A stretch of 64,000 nucleotides of DNA. It comes from CAZFBA01 sp964517135. GTDB taxonomy: Bacteria > Cyanobacteriota > Vampirovibrionia > JBFMGH01. How positions within the stretch are numbered: position 1 is the first letter of the stretch; each line of letters starts with the position of its first letter. The notes under the pieces were generated by a model, which worked only from the letters and a program-made list of their open reading frames with translations, had not been told where the DNA came from and searched no databases. Position numbers and translations under genes: made by a program. The DNA lies in NCBI GenBank assembly GCA_964517135.1, contig CAZFBA010000019.1, positions 16,402 through 80,401 of the forward strand, written 5' to 3'. Positions 8,096-17,054 of this stretch are shown here, piece by piece.

Positions 8096-8782
8096 CTAGT
8101 GTGTTCCAGATAATTCTTCTGCTCTTTGGGTTTGTTTTCCGGTAATTTTTTCTTCTTTAATTTCGGGTTGTTCCTGTTTTGTTTCAATAAAGAGGTATTT
8201 GCTTTCAATAATAACAGGCAAACCTCTTATAATGCACAGGAAAACAGTGATATAAACGCTTATATAGGCAAAATAATAAATAAATGTTTTGAAAAGTCCA
8301 GGTTCAAAGGCAGGAATATTTGCTATGATGAGCAAACTGAAGGCAATACCTTTAAAAGCTGCATAGGCTCCCCTGCTAAAGTTTGATGCGACAAGAAACT
8401 TACCGAGTGAAGATTTCATCATGGTTGTTTTGCCGAATGCTGTCAAACCCTGTTCAAGGGCAATGCTTCTGATACCGTCTACAACAAAGCTGCGAATAAC
8501 AACAACAATAGGTATCCAGACACTTACCCAGCCAAGAGCTGTAAAAGCTATCCAATAAATGTTTTCTACAATCCTGTCTCCAATAATATCAAGAACAGCT
8601 CCGAGTTTGGATGTCAGTTTGTATTTTCTTGCAATGTATCCGTCAAGACCATCCATTGTAATGGCTATAATAGTCATTACAAAAGACACAAGATAAACAA
8701 TAGTGTTTTCTTTAAACCAGAATAAAAGTGATATGGCTAAAATAACGATGATACATCTTAATAGAGTTACAAAATTGGCCAT
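8096..8782 (-). CDS. CDP-alcohol phosphatidyltransferase (PgsA-like)
   Basis: A 228-residue integral membrane enzyme of the CDP-alcohol phosphatidyltransferase family, which makes phospholipid head groups from CDP-diacylglycerol. The signature DG-x2-AR-x8-G-x3-D-x3-D is complete: DGLDGYIARKYKLTSKLG followed by AVLDIIGDR. Several hydrophobic helices surround it. Size and order fit phosphatidylglycerophosphate synthase, though other head groups are possible. A hydrophilic C-terminal tail of about 30 residues (Lys/Glu/Gln-rich) is unusual. ATG is preceded by AGGAA. The substrate donor CDP-diacylglycerol is made by CdsA, encoded further along the window. Confidence 0.82.
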   Translation of the reverse strand: MANFVTLLRCIIVILAISLLFWFKENTIVYLVSFVMTIIAITMDGLDGYIARKYKLTSKLGAVLDIIGDRIVENIYWIAFTALGWVSVWIPIVVVIRSFVVDGIRSIALEQGLTAFGKTTMMKSSLGKFLVASNFSRGAYAAFKGIAFSLLIIANIPAFEPGLFKTFIYYFAYISVYITVFLCIIRGLPVIIESKYLFIETKQEQPEIKEEKITGKQTQRAEELSGTH

Positions 8783-8804
8783 AATAATTGGTTCCTGATA
8801 GTAT

Positions 8805-8822
8805 TTGTGGTTATTTTCACGA
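8805..8822. promoter_or_regulatory. Weak Rex-like site
   Basis: TTGTGGTTATTTTCACGA differs from the 3399-3416 site at only two positions and lies 23 bp before the phosphatidyltransferase start. It has three mismatches to the Rex consensus, one half being poor, so it may be chance. Confidence 0.25.
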
Positions 8823-8899
8823 TAAAAATTTTTCTCAAACGTGAGGCACTATCTATTATAAATAATAAGCGTTGAGAATGCAAAAGAGAATTCAATTTA

Positions 8900-9790
8900 T
8901 TATTGATCAACCGGGTTTTTTTGAGCTGTTTTAATCAGCGGGTAATTGCATTTATCACAAACGGCAGGTAATTTATATTTTGGCAGGTTAAATTTTTGCC
9001 TTATTAAATGATGGCTACAGTTAGGACAGGTAAGGTATTCAGTTGATTGTGATACCTCTTTGGCAAAGAAATAAAATATATAAAGAAAAATAATGCTGAA
9101 AAAGAAGATTGTAGATACATTAGGCAGTAACTCAACAGCGAAATAGTAAAGTATAAAAAAGAGAAACATAGTAATAGAAATAATGAACCAGGTTTTAATT
9201 AACCTGTAGAATATTATAAATCTGGGTTTGAATTCTTCAATTGTTTCTTCAGGTGTGCAGTGTCCATTAATACATTTGTCATCATAGTTTTCAGGGTCAT
9301 AGTGAAGTTCCAGGGTTGATAGAACATTTTTAGCATCTCGTGTATATTTATCATAATCCTGAATATTGCTGTATACTCTCGGGGTAGATGTTATAATTAC
9401 CTTTGTGGTATTCATTCTGGTTTCTTCAAGTTTTAGAGATAGTTTAGAAAACTCTGATTCCAGGTCAATTGTTTTCATATCTGAGTCACTATCTATGTAT
9501 TTAAGATCGTTCATAGATTTCAGTAGTGTGCGGGCAGATTTAAAAAGCTCATCAGCAGATCTTTGAAGCTCAAGAGTACGAGTATAGCTGGCATTACGTG
9601 CTATATATGGGCTAAAATAGTTTATCAGGCTAATAGGAACAAGCAATATAGCCAGGCTGACGCTTTTTATAAAAGCATCCACAACAGCATTGATGCTCAG
9701 TGTAACATTTGCAATGAGAAGAAAGATCAGAAATATTAAAAGTGTGTATTTGATAAGATTTTTAAGAATTAATAAAGAGAGTTTTTTCAT
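8900..9790 (-). CDS. Membrane protein with C-terminal zinc ribbon
   Basis: A 296-residue protein of unknown family. Hydrophobic helices occur at about 10-33, 40-60, 195-218 and 222-243. Between the second and third lies a helical, possibly coiled-coil segment (65-185) with a small CINGHC motif near 176. The C-terminus carries a four-cysteine zinc ribbon (CPNC and CDKC, spaced by about 20 residues), presumably cytoplasmic. The start ATG lacks a clear ribosome site. Zinc ribbons recur in this window (10469, 26254 and 55689 genes), but no shared role can be shown. Confidence 0.68.
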   Translation of the reverse strand: MKKLSLLILKNLIKYTLLIFLIFLLIANVTLSINAVVDAFIKSVSLAILLVPISLINYFSPYIARNASYTRTLELQRSADELFKSARTLLKSMNDLKYIDSDSDMKTIDLESEFSKLSLKLEETRMNTTKVIITSTPRVYSNIQDYDKYTRDAKNVLSTLELHYDPENYDDKCINGHCTPEETIEEFKPRFIIFYRLIKTWFIISITMFLFFILYYFAVELLPNVSTIFFFSIIFLYIFYFFAKEVSQSTEYLTCPNCSHHLIRQKFNLPKYKLPAVCDKCNYPLIKTAQKNPVDQ

Positions 9791-10090
9791 ATGATATAAA
9801 AATTAGGTTTTATTCCTTGTTTTCTATTACTATAACACCTTTTCAGTAAAGGGTCTAAATTGTGAATATTTTGTTATCGCTGGCTTAGATTCGTTTTTCT
9901 GTTTGGCTTTTCCTGTGTTTATACTACAAATGCATAGTTGAGGGGTTTGTTGACTGATGTTTAATAATTCTTCATATTTACTTTATTCTTTTAAACTTTA
10001 TTTGAAAGAGGTCGATTATAAAAACAGAACACTTTGCAAGCGGTGGGTTAGTGAAAAAAGCTAGCCCATCTATTATTGAAGGAGTTTTTG
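9791..10090. other. Intergenic region with leader hairpin before the rod-like gene
   Basis: Contains an 8-bp hairpin TGGGTTAG/CTAGCCCA (10044-10051 with 10061-10068, nine-base loop), 10 bp before the ribosome site of the rod-like gene; it is not followed by a T run. A TTGTGAATATTTT half-site resembling the hydC Rex site lies at 9860-9872. No gene is recognised. Confidence 0.45.
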
Positions 10091-10453
10091 TTGATATCGG
10101 GTATTACAACCTTTAACGGTATAGAGGCATCTGTAAGCGGCATCAATGGTGGGCGTGTTGTTCAGGTGGTTGCGGCTGGCAATATTGCAAATGTTCATTC
10201 ACAAGACTATCAGGCAGCAAGAGTAGATTTGTCGTCAGTTGCAACAGGTGGAGTAAGTGCCTCTGTAAGTATTAGTGATGACCCACCTCTTGAGTTCTAC
10301 AACCCGGATGGCTCAAAGACCACTTTCTCCAATGTAGATCTTGTCACAGAGATTACTTCAATGAAAATGGGTGAATTGATGGTCAATGCTAATGCTGCAG
10401 CCTACAAAATACAGGCAGATTCTATAGGCACTATTCTTGATACATTTGGTTGA
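10091..10453 (+). CDS. Orphan flagellar basal-body rod-type protein (FlgB/FlgC/FlgG family)
   Basis: A 120-residue protein with both ends typical of axial rod proteins. The N-terminal part has an ANIANV-type motif (AAGNIANVHSQDYQAAR, about 29-45), and the C-terminus has NVDLVTEITSMKMGELM followed by NANAAAYKIQ, like FlgC. The frame opens at TTG 10076, but that codon precedes the ribosome site GAAGGAG (10078-10084); TTG at 10088 or 10091 is correctly spaced, and 10091 is chosen. No other flagellar gene is nearby, and the middle domain is very short. It may serve a real flagellum encoded elsewhere or a different axial structure. Confidence 0.72.
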   Translation: MISGITTFNGIEASVSGINGGRVVQVVAAGNIANVHSQDYQAARVDLSSVATGGVSASVSISDDPPLEFYNPDGSKTTFSNVDLVTEITSMKMGELMVNANAAAYKIQADSIGTILDTFG

Positions 10454-10468
10454 TTAAGCTTATAAAAC

Positions 10469-10879
10469 TTATTGTTCCAGTTTTTGCCCGCAGTTACGGC
10501 AAAACTTGTCAGTATAACTAACTTTGTTGCCACAGTTTGGGCAAAATTCCTTTTGTGAAGGCTCTGACTGGTCGACTTTTTGCTTGGCTTCTTTGATGCT
10601 GCGGTCGAGTTCTTCTTTCTTTTCGCTGATCTGTTTATTTATCTCTTTTATATCTCCAACAATTTTATTTATTTCTTCTTCAGAGATATTTTCAGTATTT
10701 TCGACTTTTCTAAAGGTAAGACTGCCCAATTCTTCTAGTTTTCTCTTTCGTTGTCTGGCTAAATCATTAATCTGGTTCTTGACTTTAGAGACCTCAAACA
10801 TCTCTGTTACTTTGCCTGAAAGTTTATCCATTGAACTATTAATATCTTTTAGCAGGTTTTCAATAAAATCAGTTGACAT
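10469..10879 (-). CDS. Coiled-coil protein with C-terminal zinc ribbon
   Basis: A 136-residue soluble protein. Residues 1-105 are charged and helical, with heptad-like Leu/Ile spacing. The last 25 residues form a zinc ribbon with two CxxC knuckles (FCPNCGNK and FCRNCGQK). ATG is preceded by AAAAGGAGAA. It is the last gene of the long minus-strand train from pyrH, 17 bp after the TPR gene, and convergent with the rod-like gene. No function is recognised. Confidence 0.75.
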   Translation of the reverse strand: MSTDFIENLLKDINSSMDKLSGKVTEMFEVSKVKNQINDLARQRKRKLEELGSLTFRKVENTENISEEEINKIVGDIKEINKQISEKKEELDRSIKEAKQKVDQSEPSQKEFCPNCGNKVSYTDKFCRNCGQKLEQ

Positions 10880-10896
10880 AAGTTCTCCTTTTCCCT

Positions 10897-12870
10897 TTAT
10901 TGTAATAAATCTCCACTTTCTTCTTCTTCATTTTCCATTATATTTTCGATATCGGTGTTTTCTAAATCATTATAGTATTGATCGATGATTTTTTTAAGCT
11001 CTTTTTCTTCTTCTTTAATTTGCTGGTTAATTTCTTCGATGTGCTTTTTATCAAGAATTTCAGAGTATTTCTCCATAAGTTTGTCTATTTTTTTAGGTCC
11101 GGGTGCATTTTTATAAGGGTTGATTGGTTGTAACTTAATAAAGAGCTTTAATTCATCAATTGCTTTTTTGAATTCTTTTATACTGGCGTAGTGTCTGGCT
11201 AAAAGGTAGTGGGCTTTTGCACTTTGAGGATAGAAGTTAATTATTTCTTGCAGGCTGTCAATCATTTGTTTATGGTATGTTTCAGTTTTAGGTATTTTAT
11301 AAAGATCATCAAACATTGCATTTGCCCGGTCTTTAGTTTTCGCAATATTAGTCAGGCCAGTAATAGCGTTTTCATTTCCTGTAAGTTTTCTTGCTCTATC
11401 ATAAATAGCCCTTGAGGCAAAAAGTTCATGATATGTGTAAAGCCTGTCTGCAAGCCATACCAGTTTTGATGAAGCCTGTTCATAGTCATCTTCGGTTGAA
11501 TAATGCGAGATATATTTATCTATAGCAGATTTTAGAATGTCACTGGCACTGAAATAGTCCTGTAAAAGAAACAGAGCCTCGCCTTTTGCTGCATAATCTT
11601 CAGGCTTTTCGGGTTGCAGAGCTGCTATTTCTTCCAGGCTTGCTCTGGATTCAGGAGTGACACCCTGTCTGGCTATTAAAAATTTTTGCCAGTTTACTTT
11701 AATTTCGTGATTATCTGCTTTGAATTCTTGCAGGTTTTTTGCCAGAAAGTCTTTATCAAGATACCAGTTTTTGTGATCCATTTTATTTTCACGACTTAGA
11801 AGATAATGATAAGAGCAAAGCCCTTCAAAACCTGTTTGATTAGAGGGTTCAATTTTGAGTATCTTTGTAAATGCTGGCCTTGTATGAATATAATCTTTGT
11901 TTCTTAAGTAATTGCGGGCCTGAGTCATAAACTGTTCCATTATACCGTAGTCAATATCTATAGCCCTGCGATATGCCTCAATGGATTTCTTTTCTTCTCC
12001 CATAATTTCAAATAAGTGTGCCATTCGTGTGAAAGCATCTACGTAGTTTGGCTTGATCTTGAGGGTTTTTGTGTACTCTTCAATGGCTTTTTCATGGTTA
12101 GCAAGTTTCTCATACATTAGCCCTAGCAGAAAATGAACTTTATAGGTCATGTAGATATCATAAAATTGGCCTTTTTCAATAAAATGTATTGCCTGTCTGT
12201 ATTGCCTGGATTCAGCCAGCATTTTCCCCAGAGACTTATATGCTCTTGGAGATTTTGTATCCAGACTTATAGCACGCTCAAATTGTTTTATAGCAAGTTC
12301 TGGTTTATTTAATCTGGTATACAAAATGCCAAGATTAACGTATGCATCAGCATCCTGGGGGTTAATATCCAGAGCTTTCTGAAATGCTGAAAGTGCTTTA
12401 TCATAATTTTTATTTTCTATTTCAAGCAGGCCAAGAGTTGTGTAAATTTGAGCATTATATTTATCAATTTCTAAGGCCTTTTTAATAGCTTTATTAGCAT
12501 TTTTAAGTAATACTTGTGAGCTTTCAGGGTTTTCATTAGACCAGAGATAATAGTTATAAGCCAGTCTTTCATATGCCTGTGCATTACCTTTGCTGGTATT
12601 AATGACACCAAGAAAAAGCTCTTCAGCCTTAACAAATTCAGACTGCTTCATATAGAGAGTTCCCAGGGCCAGCATCGCCGGAGTATATTGCGGGCTTTTA
12701 CTCAGCAATGCAACATATACTGCTTGAGCCTGATGCAGCTTGTTTTGTTTTAATAGGTCTTCTGCAAGAAGCATCTCTTCTGTATACGGAGCATAGTTTG
12801 ATGCAGTACTCATACCTGTGTTTACGAGCAGTATAACAATTATTAATGCTTGAAATAGTTGTCTTTTCAT
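10897..12870 (-). CDS. Exported TPR protein
   Basis: About 657 residues, with a signal peptide (MKRQLFQALIIVILLVNTGMSTAS) and then tetratricopeptide repeats across most of the chain. Canonical repeats such as YVNLGILYTRLNKPELAIKQ and AKAHYLLARHYASIKEFKKA are visible, with roughly ten to twelve units by eye. The C-terminal 45 residues are very acidic (ENEEEESGD). A TTG lies just before the ATG at 12870; the ATG with TGGA upstream is preferred. It is the next to last gene of the pyrH-rpe train, 15 bp after the second TPR gene. Its role is probably protein-protein interaction outside the inner membrane; the partner is unknown. Confidence 0.82.
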   Translation of the reverse strand: MKRQLFQALIIVILLVNTGMSTASNYAPYTEEMLLAEDLLKQNKLHQAQAVYVALLSKSPQYTPAMLALGTLYMKQSEFVKAEELFLGVINTSKGNAQAYERLAYNYYLWSNENPESSQVLLKNANKAIKKALEIDKYNAQIYTTLGLLEIENKNYDKALSAFQKALDINPQDADAYVNLGILYTRLNKPELAIKQFERAISLDTKSPRAYKSLGKMLAESRQYRQAIHFIEKGQFYDIYMTYKVHFLLGLMYEKLANHEKAIEEYTKTLKIKPNYVDAFTRMAHLFEIMGEEKKSIEAYRRAIDIDYGIMEQFMTQARNYLRNKDYIHTRPAFTKILKIEPSNQTGFEGLCSYHYLLSRENKMDHKNWYLDKDFLAKNLQEFKADNHEIKVNWQKFLIARQGVTPESRASLEEIAALQPEKPEDYAAKGEALFLLQDYFSASDILKSAIDKYISHYSTEDDYEQASSKLVWLADRLYTYHELFASRAIYDRARKLTGNENAITGLTNIAKTKDRANAMFDDLYKIPKTETYHKQMIDSLQEIINFYPQSAKAHYLLARHYASIKEFKKAIDELKLFIKLQPINPYKNAPGPKKIDKLMEKYSEILDKKHIEEINQQIKEEEKELKKIIDQYYNDLENTDIENIMENEEEESGDLLQ

Positions 12871-12885
12871 CAAAATCCAGGTTTA

Positions 12886-14760
12886 TCAGGTAAAATACAC
12901 AACAATAATAGTAATAGCTATTATTACTAATAACAAGAGTGCTATTTTGGTTATGTTTGAAATTAACATTATTTGCTTCATCCTCACTACAAAAGGATGT
13001 TTTGGGTTAATCGCAATGGCTTCTTTGAGGTATTCTTTAGCTTTTGAAAAGTCTTTTTTATTGAAATAAGCATAAGAAAGATAGGCGTAGACATCATCTT
13101 TATTAGTATTGAATTTTAAAGCTTCATCAAAACAGTCTATAGCTTTCTCTATATCTTTATTTTCCAGATAAGATCTTCCTAAAAGTATGAATGAAAGAGG
13201 GTTATAAGGCTGATAATAAAGTGCTTTTTCTGCGTATTTAATAGCTTCTGCAAATTGATTATTGATAAAGTGGTAATAAGCAAAAGTAATATTGGCAGTA
13301 AAATTGCCAGAATCTATTTCAAGTGATTTGTTCAAGTGTTTTAAGCCCTCTTCATTATCACCTAGGTTAATATAAAGATGGCCAAGGCCTGCGTATACCT
13401 CTTCATTGTCAGGGTTTATATCAATAGCTTTTTTAAAACTTTCTATAGCTGCTGGATGGTTTCCATCTGTGAAATGTAAAGTAGCTTTGCTTGAATAATA
13501 TAGAGCACTTTCTGGGTTTATAACAGCTATATTTTCAACAGTTTCTCTGACAAGTTCAGACTCTCCTCTAAGAAGAGCAATGCTTGCAAAAAGATCATAA
13601 GATGCTTCATCCAGTGAATAGGATAACAGCTTCTCAGCATTTGATTTAGCTTTAGAAAGTTGAAGCTTTTCAAAGTATATTTCAGTTAAAAGATAATAAT
13701 TATAAGGGTTTTGCGGATCAATAATCTTTGCTTTTTCAAGCCGGGTAATTGCATCAAGATTATTATCCTGCAAGTAGTAATTAACTGCTGAATAATAGAG
13801 TTCATAAAGAACTTTAATGTTTTCCGGGCCAGTTTTACTGTAATGATCAATATTAATTTCAATTTCTGGATACTTTTCATAGATATCAATTAATGCCTGA
13901 TAGGCGTAATAATTTCTTCTATCAAGTTTGAGAGCCTGCTTAATATTGTTAATAGATAGTTCCAGGTTGTTAGTTAGCAGATAAACAAGACCAAGGTTGA
14001 GATAAGCATAGCTGCCCATAATGTTTGCATTTAATTTTCGCTGATAATGCCTTATTAAATAGGTTTTTTTGTCTATTTTATGAAATTTAGAGTCTTTTGA
14101 ATCAGGAAAAACCCTTTTAATACGGTTGTTGTAGTTCTTAAGAATGTTGTTTAATTCTATGTTTGATAGTGATGCAATATATCCGCTACCTGTTGATGTT
14201 TTTTCTTCAAGATTTACTGGATTAAGACTCCAGGCTGAAGCAACACTTAGAACTGTTTCCTCGTCAGGTATCCATTGAGATTCTTTAATAGCAGAGAATT
14301 TAAAATGTTTTTCAATATCTGTTAACTCTCCTTCATCGATAAGTATTTCACCTGTTTTACCCAAATATACAAAGGTTCTAAGAGAAGATCCATTTCTTGA
14401 AAGCATCCACTGGCTGAGTTTTACTGTCCTGTGTGTGCCAAAAGCCTGGGCTTCTTCAAATGTTTCACTTAAGTAGTTTAATAAATTTTTTATGCTGGTG
14501 GCATTTTCTGGTGTATCTGTAAGAAATAACGGGCTAACAAGAAAGATCCAGCCGTTAACCGGCGGGCTTATAAAGACAGGAAAATCAGGTTCAAGTTCTG
14601 AATTATGGCTATATGCTTTTTTGATGCCATCCTGCCAGTTTGTTAGCTCTTTATTATTTAATTTCATTGCCTGAAGAAGATCAGTTTGACGGCAAGACCT
14701 TACAGCAAGCCATCCCATCTTATAACCAAATGATACAGGATTATTTATATTCTCAGACAA
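12886..14760 (-). CDS. TPR protein with unusual N-terminal domain and C-terminal membrane anchor
   Basis: 624 residues. Residues 1-190 form a non-TPR domain (FGYKMGWLAVRS, then FPVFISPPVNGWIFLVSP) that I do not recognise. TPR units cover about 235-590 (for example AYLNLGLVYLLTNNLELSIN and VYAGLGHLYINLGDNEEGL). The last 25 residues are a hydrophobic tail anchor (IALLLLVIIAITIIVVYFT). The start is TTG, supported by AAGGAG five bases upstream. It is 24 bp after rpe and 15 bp before the exported TPR gene. The tail anchor with no signal peptide predicts a cytoplasm-facing TPR platform; the partner is unknown. Confidence 0.82.
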   Translation of the reverse strand: MSENINNPVSFGYKMGWLAVRSCRQTDLLQAMKLNNKELTNWQDGIKKAYSHNSELEPDFPVFISPPVNGWIFLVSPLFLTDTPENATSIKNLLNYLSETFEEAQAFGTHRTVKLSQWMLSRNGSSLRTFVYLGKTGEILIDEGELTDIEKHFKFSAIKESQWIPDEETVLSVASAWSLNPVNLEEKTSTGSGYIASLSNIELNNILKNYNNRIKRVFPDSKDSKFHKIDKKTYLIRHYQRKLNANIMGSYAYLNLGLVYLLTNNLELSINNIKQALKLDRRNYYAYQALIDIYEKYPEIEINIDHYSKTGPENIKVLYELYYSAVNYYLQDNNLDAITRLEKAKIIDPQNPYNYYLLTEIYFEKLQLSKAKSNAEKLLSYSLDEASYDLFASIALLRGESELVRETVENIAVINPESALYYSSKATLHFTDGNHPAAIESFKKAIDINPDNEEVYAGLGHLYINLGDNEEGLKHLNKSLEIDSGNFTANITFAYYHFINNQFAEAIKYAEKALYYQPYNPLSFILLGRSYLENKDIEKAIDCFDEALKFNTNKDDVYAYLSYAYFNKKDFSKAKEYLKEAIAINPKHPFVVRMKQIMLISNITKIALLLLVIIAITIIVVYFT

Positions 14761-14784
14761 AGAGACTCCTTATGGGTTATTAAA

Positions 14785-15441
14785 CTATTTTGAAAAGCTT
14801 TTTAGCTGTTGAATAACCTGTTTTCTGTCGCAAGCATTGAATATTGCGTTTCCTGCAACCAGAACCCGGGCACCTGCCCTGTAAACTATTTCTCCTGTTT
14901 CGGGGTTTATACCGCCATCAACCTCTAAATGGATATTATAACCTGATTGATCAATTAATTTTCTTGCATATTCAATCTTTTTTACCAGAGAAGGTATAAA
15001 CTTTTGTCCACCAAAGCCGGGATTGACTGTCATTATGAGGATAAGATCTACCTGATCAAGAATGTATTCTATACTTGATAAAGGCGTAGAAGGGTTGAGT
15101 GCAACTCCTGCCTTGACACCCTGATCTCTGATAACTGAAAGAGTTCTATGTAGGTGCTTACAGGCCTCAGGATGTACAGTTAGAAGGTTTGCACCGGCTT
15201 TTGAAAAGTCTTCAATGTATCTTTCTGGCTGTTCAATCATAAGGTGAACATCAAAAGGCAGAGAAGTATATTTTCTTAGTGATTTTACTACGACAGGCCC
15301 TACAGTAATGTTAGGGACGAAATTGCCGTCCATAACATCAATGTGGATCCAGTCTGCGCCGGCTTTTTCTATGGAGTTAATTTCTTTTTTTAGATCTGCA
15401 AAATCAGCTGAAAGCACTGATGGTGCAATTAGAATACTCAT
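14785..15441 (-). CDS. rpe: Ribulose-phosphate 3-epimerase
   Basis: A 218-residue TIM-barrel enzyme that interconverts ribulose 5-phosphate and xylulose 5-phosphate in the pentose phosphate pathway. Diagnostic motifs: APSVLSADFADL (start), HIDVMDGNFVPN (metal His and Asp), HLMIEQPERYI, TVNPGFGGQKFIP and EVDGGINPET near the C-terminus. Length is typical. ATG is preceded by AAGAGGAATAAA. It lies 6 bp after rnc in the pyrH-frr-cdsA-rnc-rpe train. Confidence 0.96.
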   Translation of the reverse strand: MSILIAPSVLSADFADLKKEINSIEKAGADWIHIDVMDGNFVPNITVGPVVVKSLRKYTSLPFDVHLMIEQPERYIEDFSKAGANLLTVHPEACKHLHRTLSVIRDQGVKAGVALNPSTPLSSIEYILDQVDLILIMTVNPGFGGQKFIPSLVKKIEYARKLIDQSGYNIHLEVDGGINPETGEIVYRAGARVLVAGNAIFNACDRKQVIQQLKSFSK

Positions 15442-15447
15442 AAATAT

Positions 15448-16200
15448 TTATTCCTCTTCTGGTGTAAAGAATACTTCATCTTCTTCCTCTTCTAGCTTAA
15501 GCAGGGCTTCACGTGCAGCGTTTTGCTGGGCCTCTTTTTTTGATTTTCCAGTACCTATACCGAATGTTTGATCATTAATTTCAACAGCTATCTCAAAAGT
15601 TTTATCGTGAGGTGGGCCAGATTCTTTAACAACTTTATAAATTGGTAGTTGTCCGTCTTTAGCTTGAGTATATTCCTGCAAAACGGCTTTATAGTTTTCT
15701 TTTGTGGCGTCCCGATCGATATTAGTTACTTCATCAGCCAGGAGTTTTAGCAGCAGATCCTGAATATCGACCATTTTTCCATCGAGATAGAGAGCTCCGA
15801 GCAGGGCTTCAAAAGCGCAGGCTAGAGTTGAAGAGCGTTTTCTGCCTCCGGCTTTTGCTTCGTGGTAACCAAGTTTAAGGTATAGGCCAAGGTCGATATT
15901 TTCAGCAATCTTGCTTAGCACGTTATCACTAATCAGAATAGCTCTAATTTTGGTCATTTCACCTTCCTGATAGTCAGGAAATCTTTGAAAGAGGTATTCA
16001 CTGGCAACGAGTTTTAGAACAGCATCCCCTAAAAATTCCAGTCGTTCGTTATTTTCAGTAGGTGGCAATTTATTTTCAAATGTATAAGAGCTATGAGTCA
16101 GAGCTTTATCAAGCAGGCCAAGGTCATCACACCATATATGCAGGCCATCGAGAAATTCTTCAAGCTGTTCAATCCTATTTACAGGCAAGTTGTGCATCAT
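15448..16200 (-). CDS. rnc: Ribonuclease III
   Basis: A double-strand-specific endoribonuclease (250 residues from this start) that processes rRNA precursors and structured mRNA. The catalytic domain shows ALTHSSY, the signature NERLEFLGDAVL and FEALLGALYLD. A double-stranded RNA-binding domain fills the C-terminus, ending in an acidic tail. The frame is open to 16224, but ATG at 16200 has an AGGG ribosome site and overlaps the cdsA stop as ATGA, implying translational coupling, so it is preferred. Confidence 0.95.
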   Translation of the reverse strand: MMHNLPVNRIEQLEEFLDGLHIWCDDLGLLDKALTHSSYTFENKLPPTENNERLEFLGDAVLKLVASEYLFQRFPDYQEGEMTKIRAILISDNVLSKIAENIDLGLYLKLGYHEAKAGGRKRSSTLACAFEALLGALYLDGKMVDIQDLLLKLLADEVTNIDRDATKENYKAVLQEYTQAKDGQLPIYKVVKESGPPHDKTFEIAVEINDQTFGIGTGKSKKEAQQNAAREALLKLEEEEDEVFFTPEEE

Positions 16201-17048
16201 AATAACCCTGTTAACACTACCCATTTAATGTAGTAATATGCCGCCGGGCCTGAAAAAATGTAACTATCTGCTCTATCAAGAATGCCACCGTGTCCCGGGA
16301 CTATATCGCCTGAGTCTTTAACACCAGCATCTCTTTTTATAAGTGACTCACAGAGGTCTCCTAGTTGAGCAAATATTACAATAATTATTCCCAGTATAAG
16401 ACTATGAATAATATTGAGATCGGTAACCAGACTCATTAATACTGCCATAATTATACCAGAAAGAGTTCCACCGATGGCACCTTCGATTGTTTTTTTAGGG
16501 CTAATGTTTTCACAAAGTTTATGTTTGCCATATTTTTTGCCAATAAAGTAGGCTCCTATATCAGAGGTCCAGATGGTCATAAATGTTAGCAATAGATAGC
16601 CAGCACCGCCTGATAATAATGGCAGGGTGGGTTCAGGGCCTGCAGCTGTAAGGTTTCTCAGCAGCAGAAAATGAACAGGGAGCAAACCTGTATAGAAAAC
16701 GGCAAATATGGTTGCGGTTATATCATTAATTGTAGTTTTTCGTTTAACAAACAAGAAGTTTATGAAGATAATAATAATGCCAAAAGAGGTGATTATACCG
16801 AAATAGCCGGGTTTATTAATGTATCCTGCAACAATAAAGAGGAAAGCAAAGAGATAAATCAGGGTTTGTGCCGGGTAGATTTCTTTATGGTTTAGCAGTC
16901 TGGTTAATTCATCGATTCCAACGACGATTAAGATAATCATATAGAGTCCGAAAAGCCAGCTGCCGTAAATAGCAGCAGCAATTGTAACCGCCATAAAAAT
17001 GATGGCGGTTAAGACTCTTCTCCGGCTAATGAATTCCATTAATTTCAA
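16197..17048 (-). CDS. cdsA: Phosphatidate cytidylyltransferase
   Basis: About 283 residues with eight or so membrane helices. It makes CDP-diacylglycerol from phosphatidate and CTP, the precursor for phospholipids and for the PgsA-like enzyme at 8096. The family signature appears as SLIKRDAGVKDSGDIVPGHG followed by GILDRADS near the C-terminus. The frame starts at TTG 17048; ATG 17039 is an alternative and neither has a strong ribosome site. The stop overlaps the rnc start. It follows frr by 6 bp, as in many bacteria. Confidence 0.94.
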   Translation of the reverse strand: MKLMEFISRRRVLTAIIFMAVTIAAAIYGSWLFGLYMIILIVVGIDELTRLLNHKEIYPAQTLIYLFAFLFIVAGYINKPGYFGIITSFGIIIIFINFLFVKRKTTINDITATIFAVFYTGLLPVHFLLLRNLTAAGPEPTLPLLSGGAGYLLLTFMTIWTSDIGAYFIGKKYGKHKLCENISPKKTIEGAIGGTLSGIIMAVLMSLVTDLNIIHSLILGIIIVIFAQLGDLCESLIKRDAGVKDSGDIVPGHGGILDRADSYIFSGPAAYYYIKWVVLTGLL

Positions 17049-17054
17049 GTTTAA

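Noticed and set aside
9860..9877. Rex site upstream of the 8900-9790 gene
   Set aside because: Only the left half matches; the right half reads TTGTTAT instead of TTCACAA.
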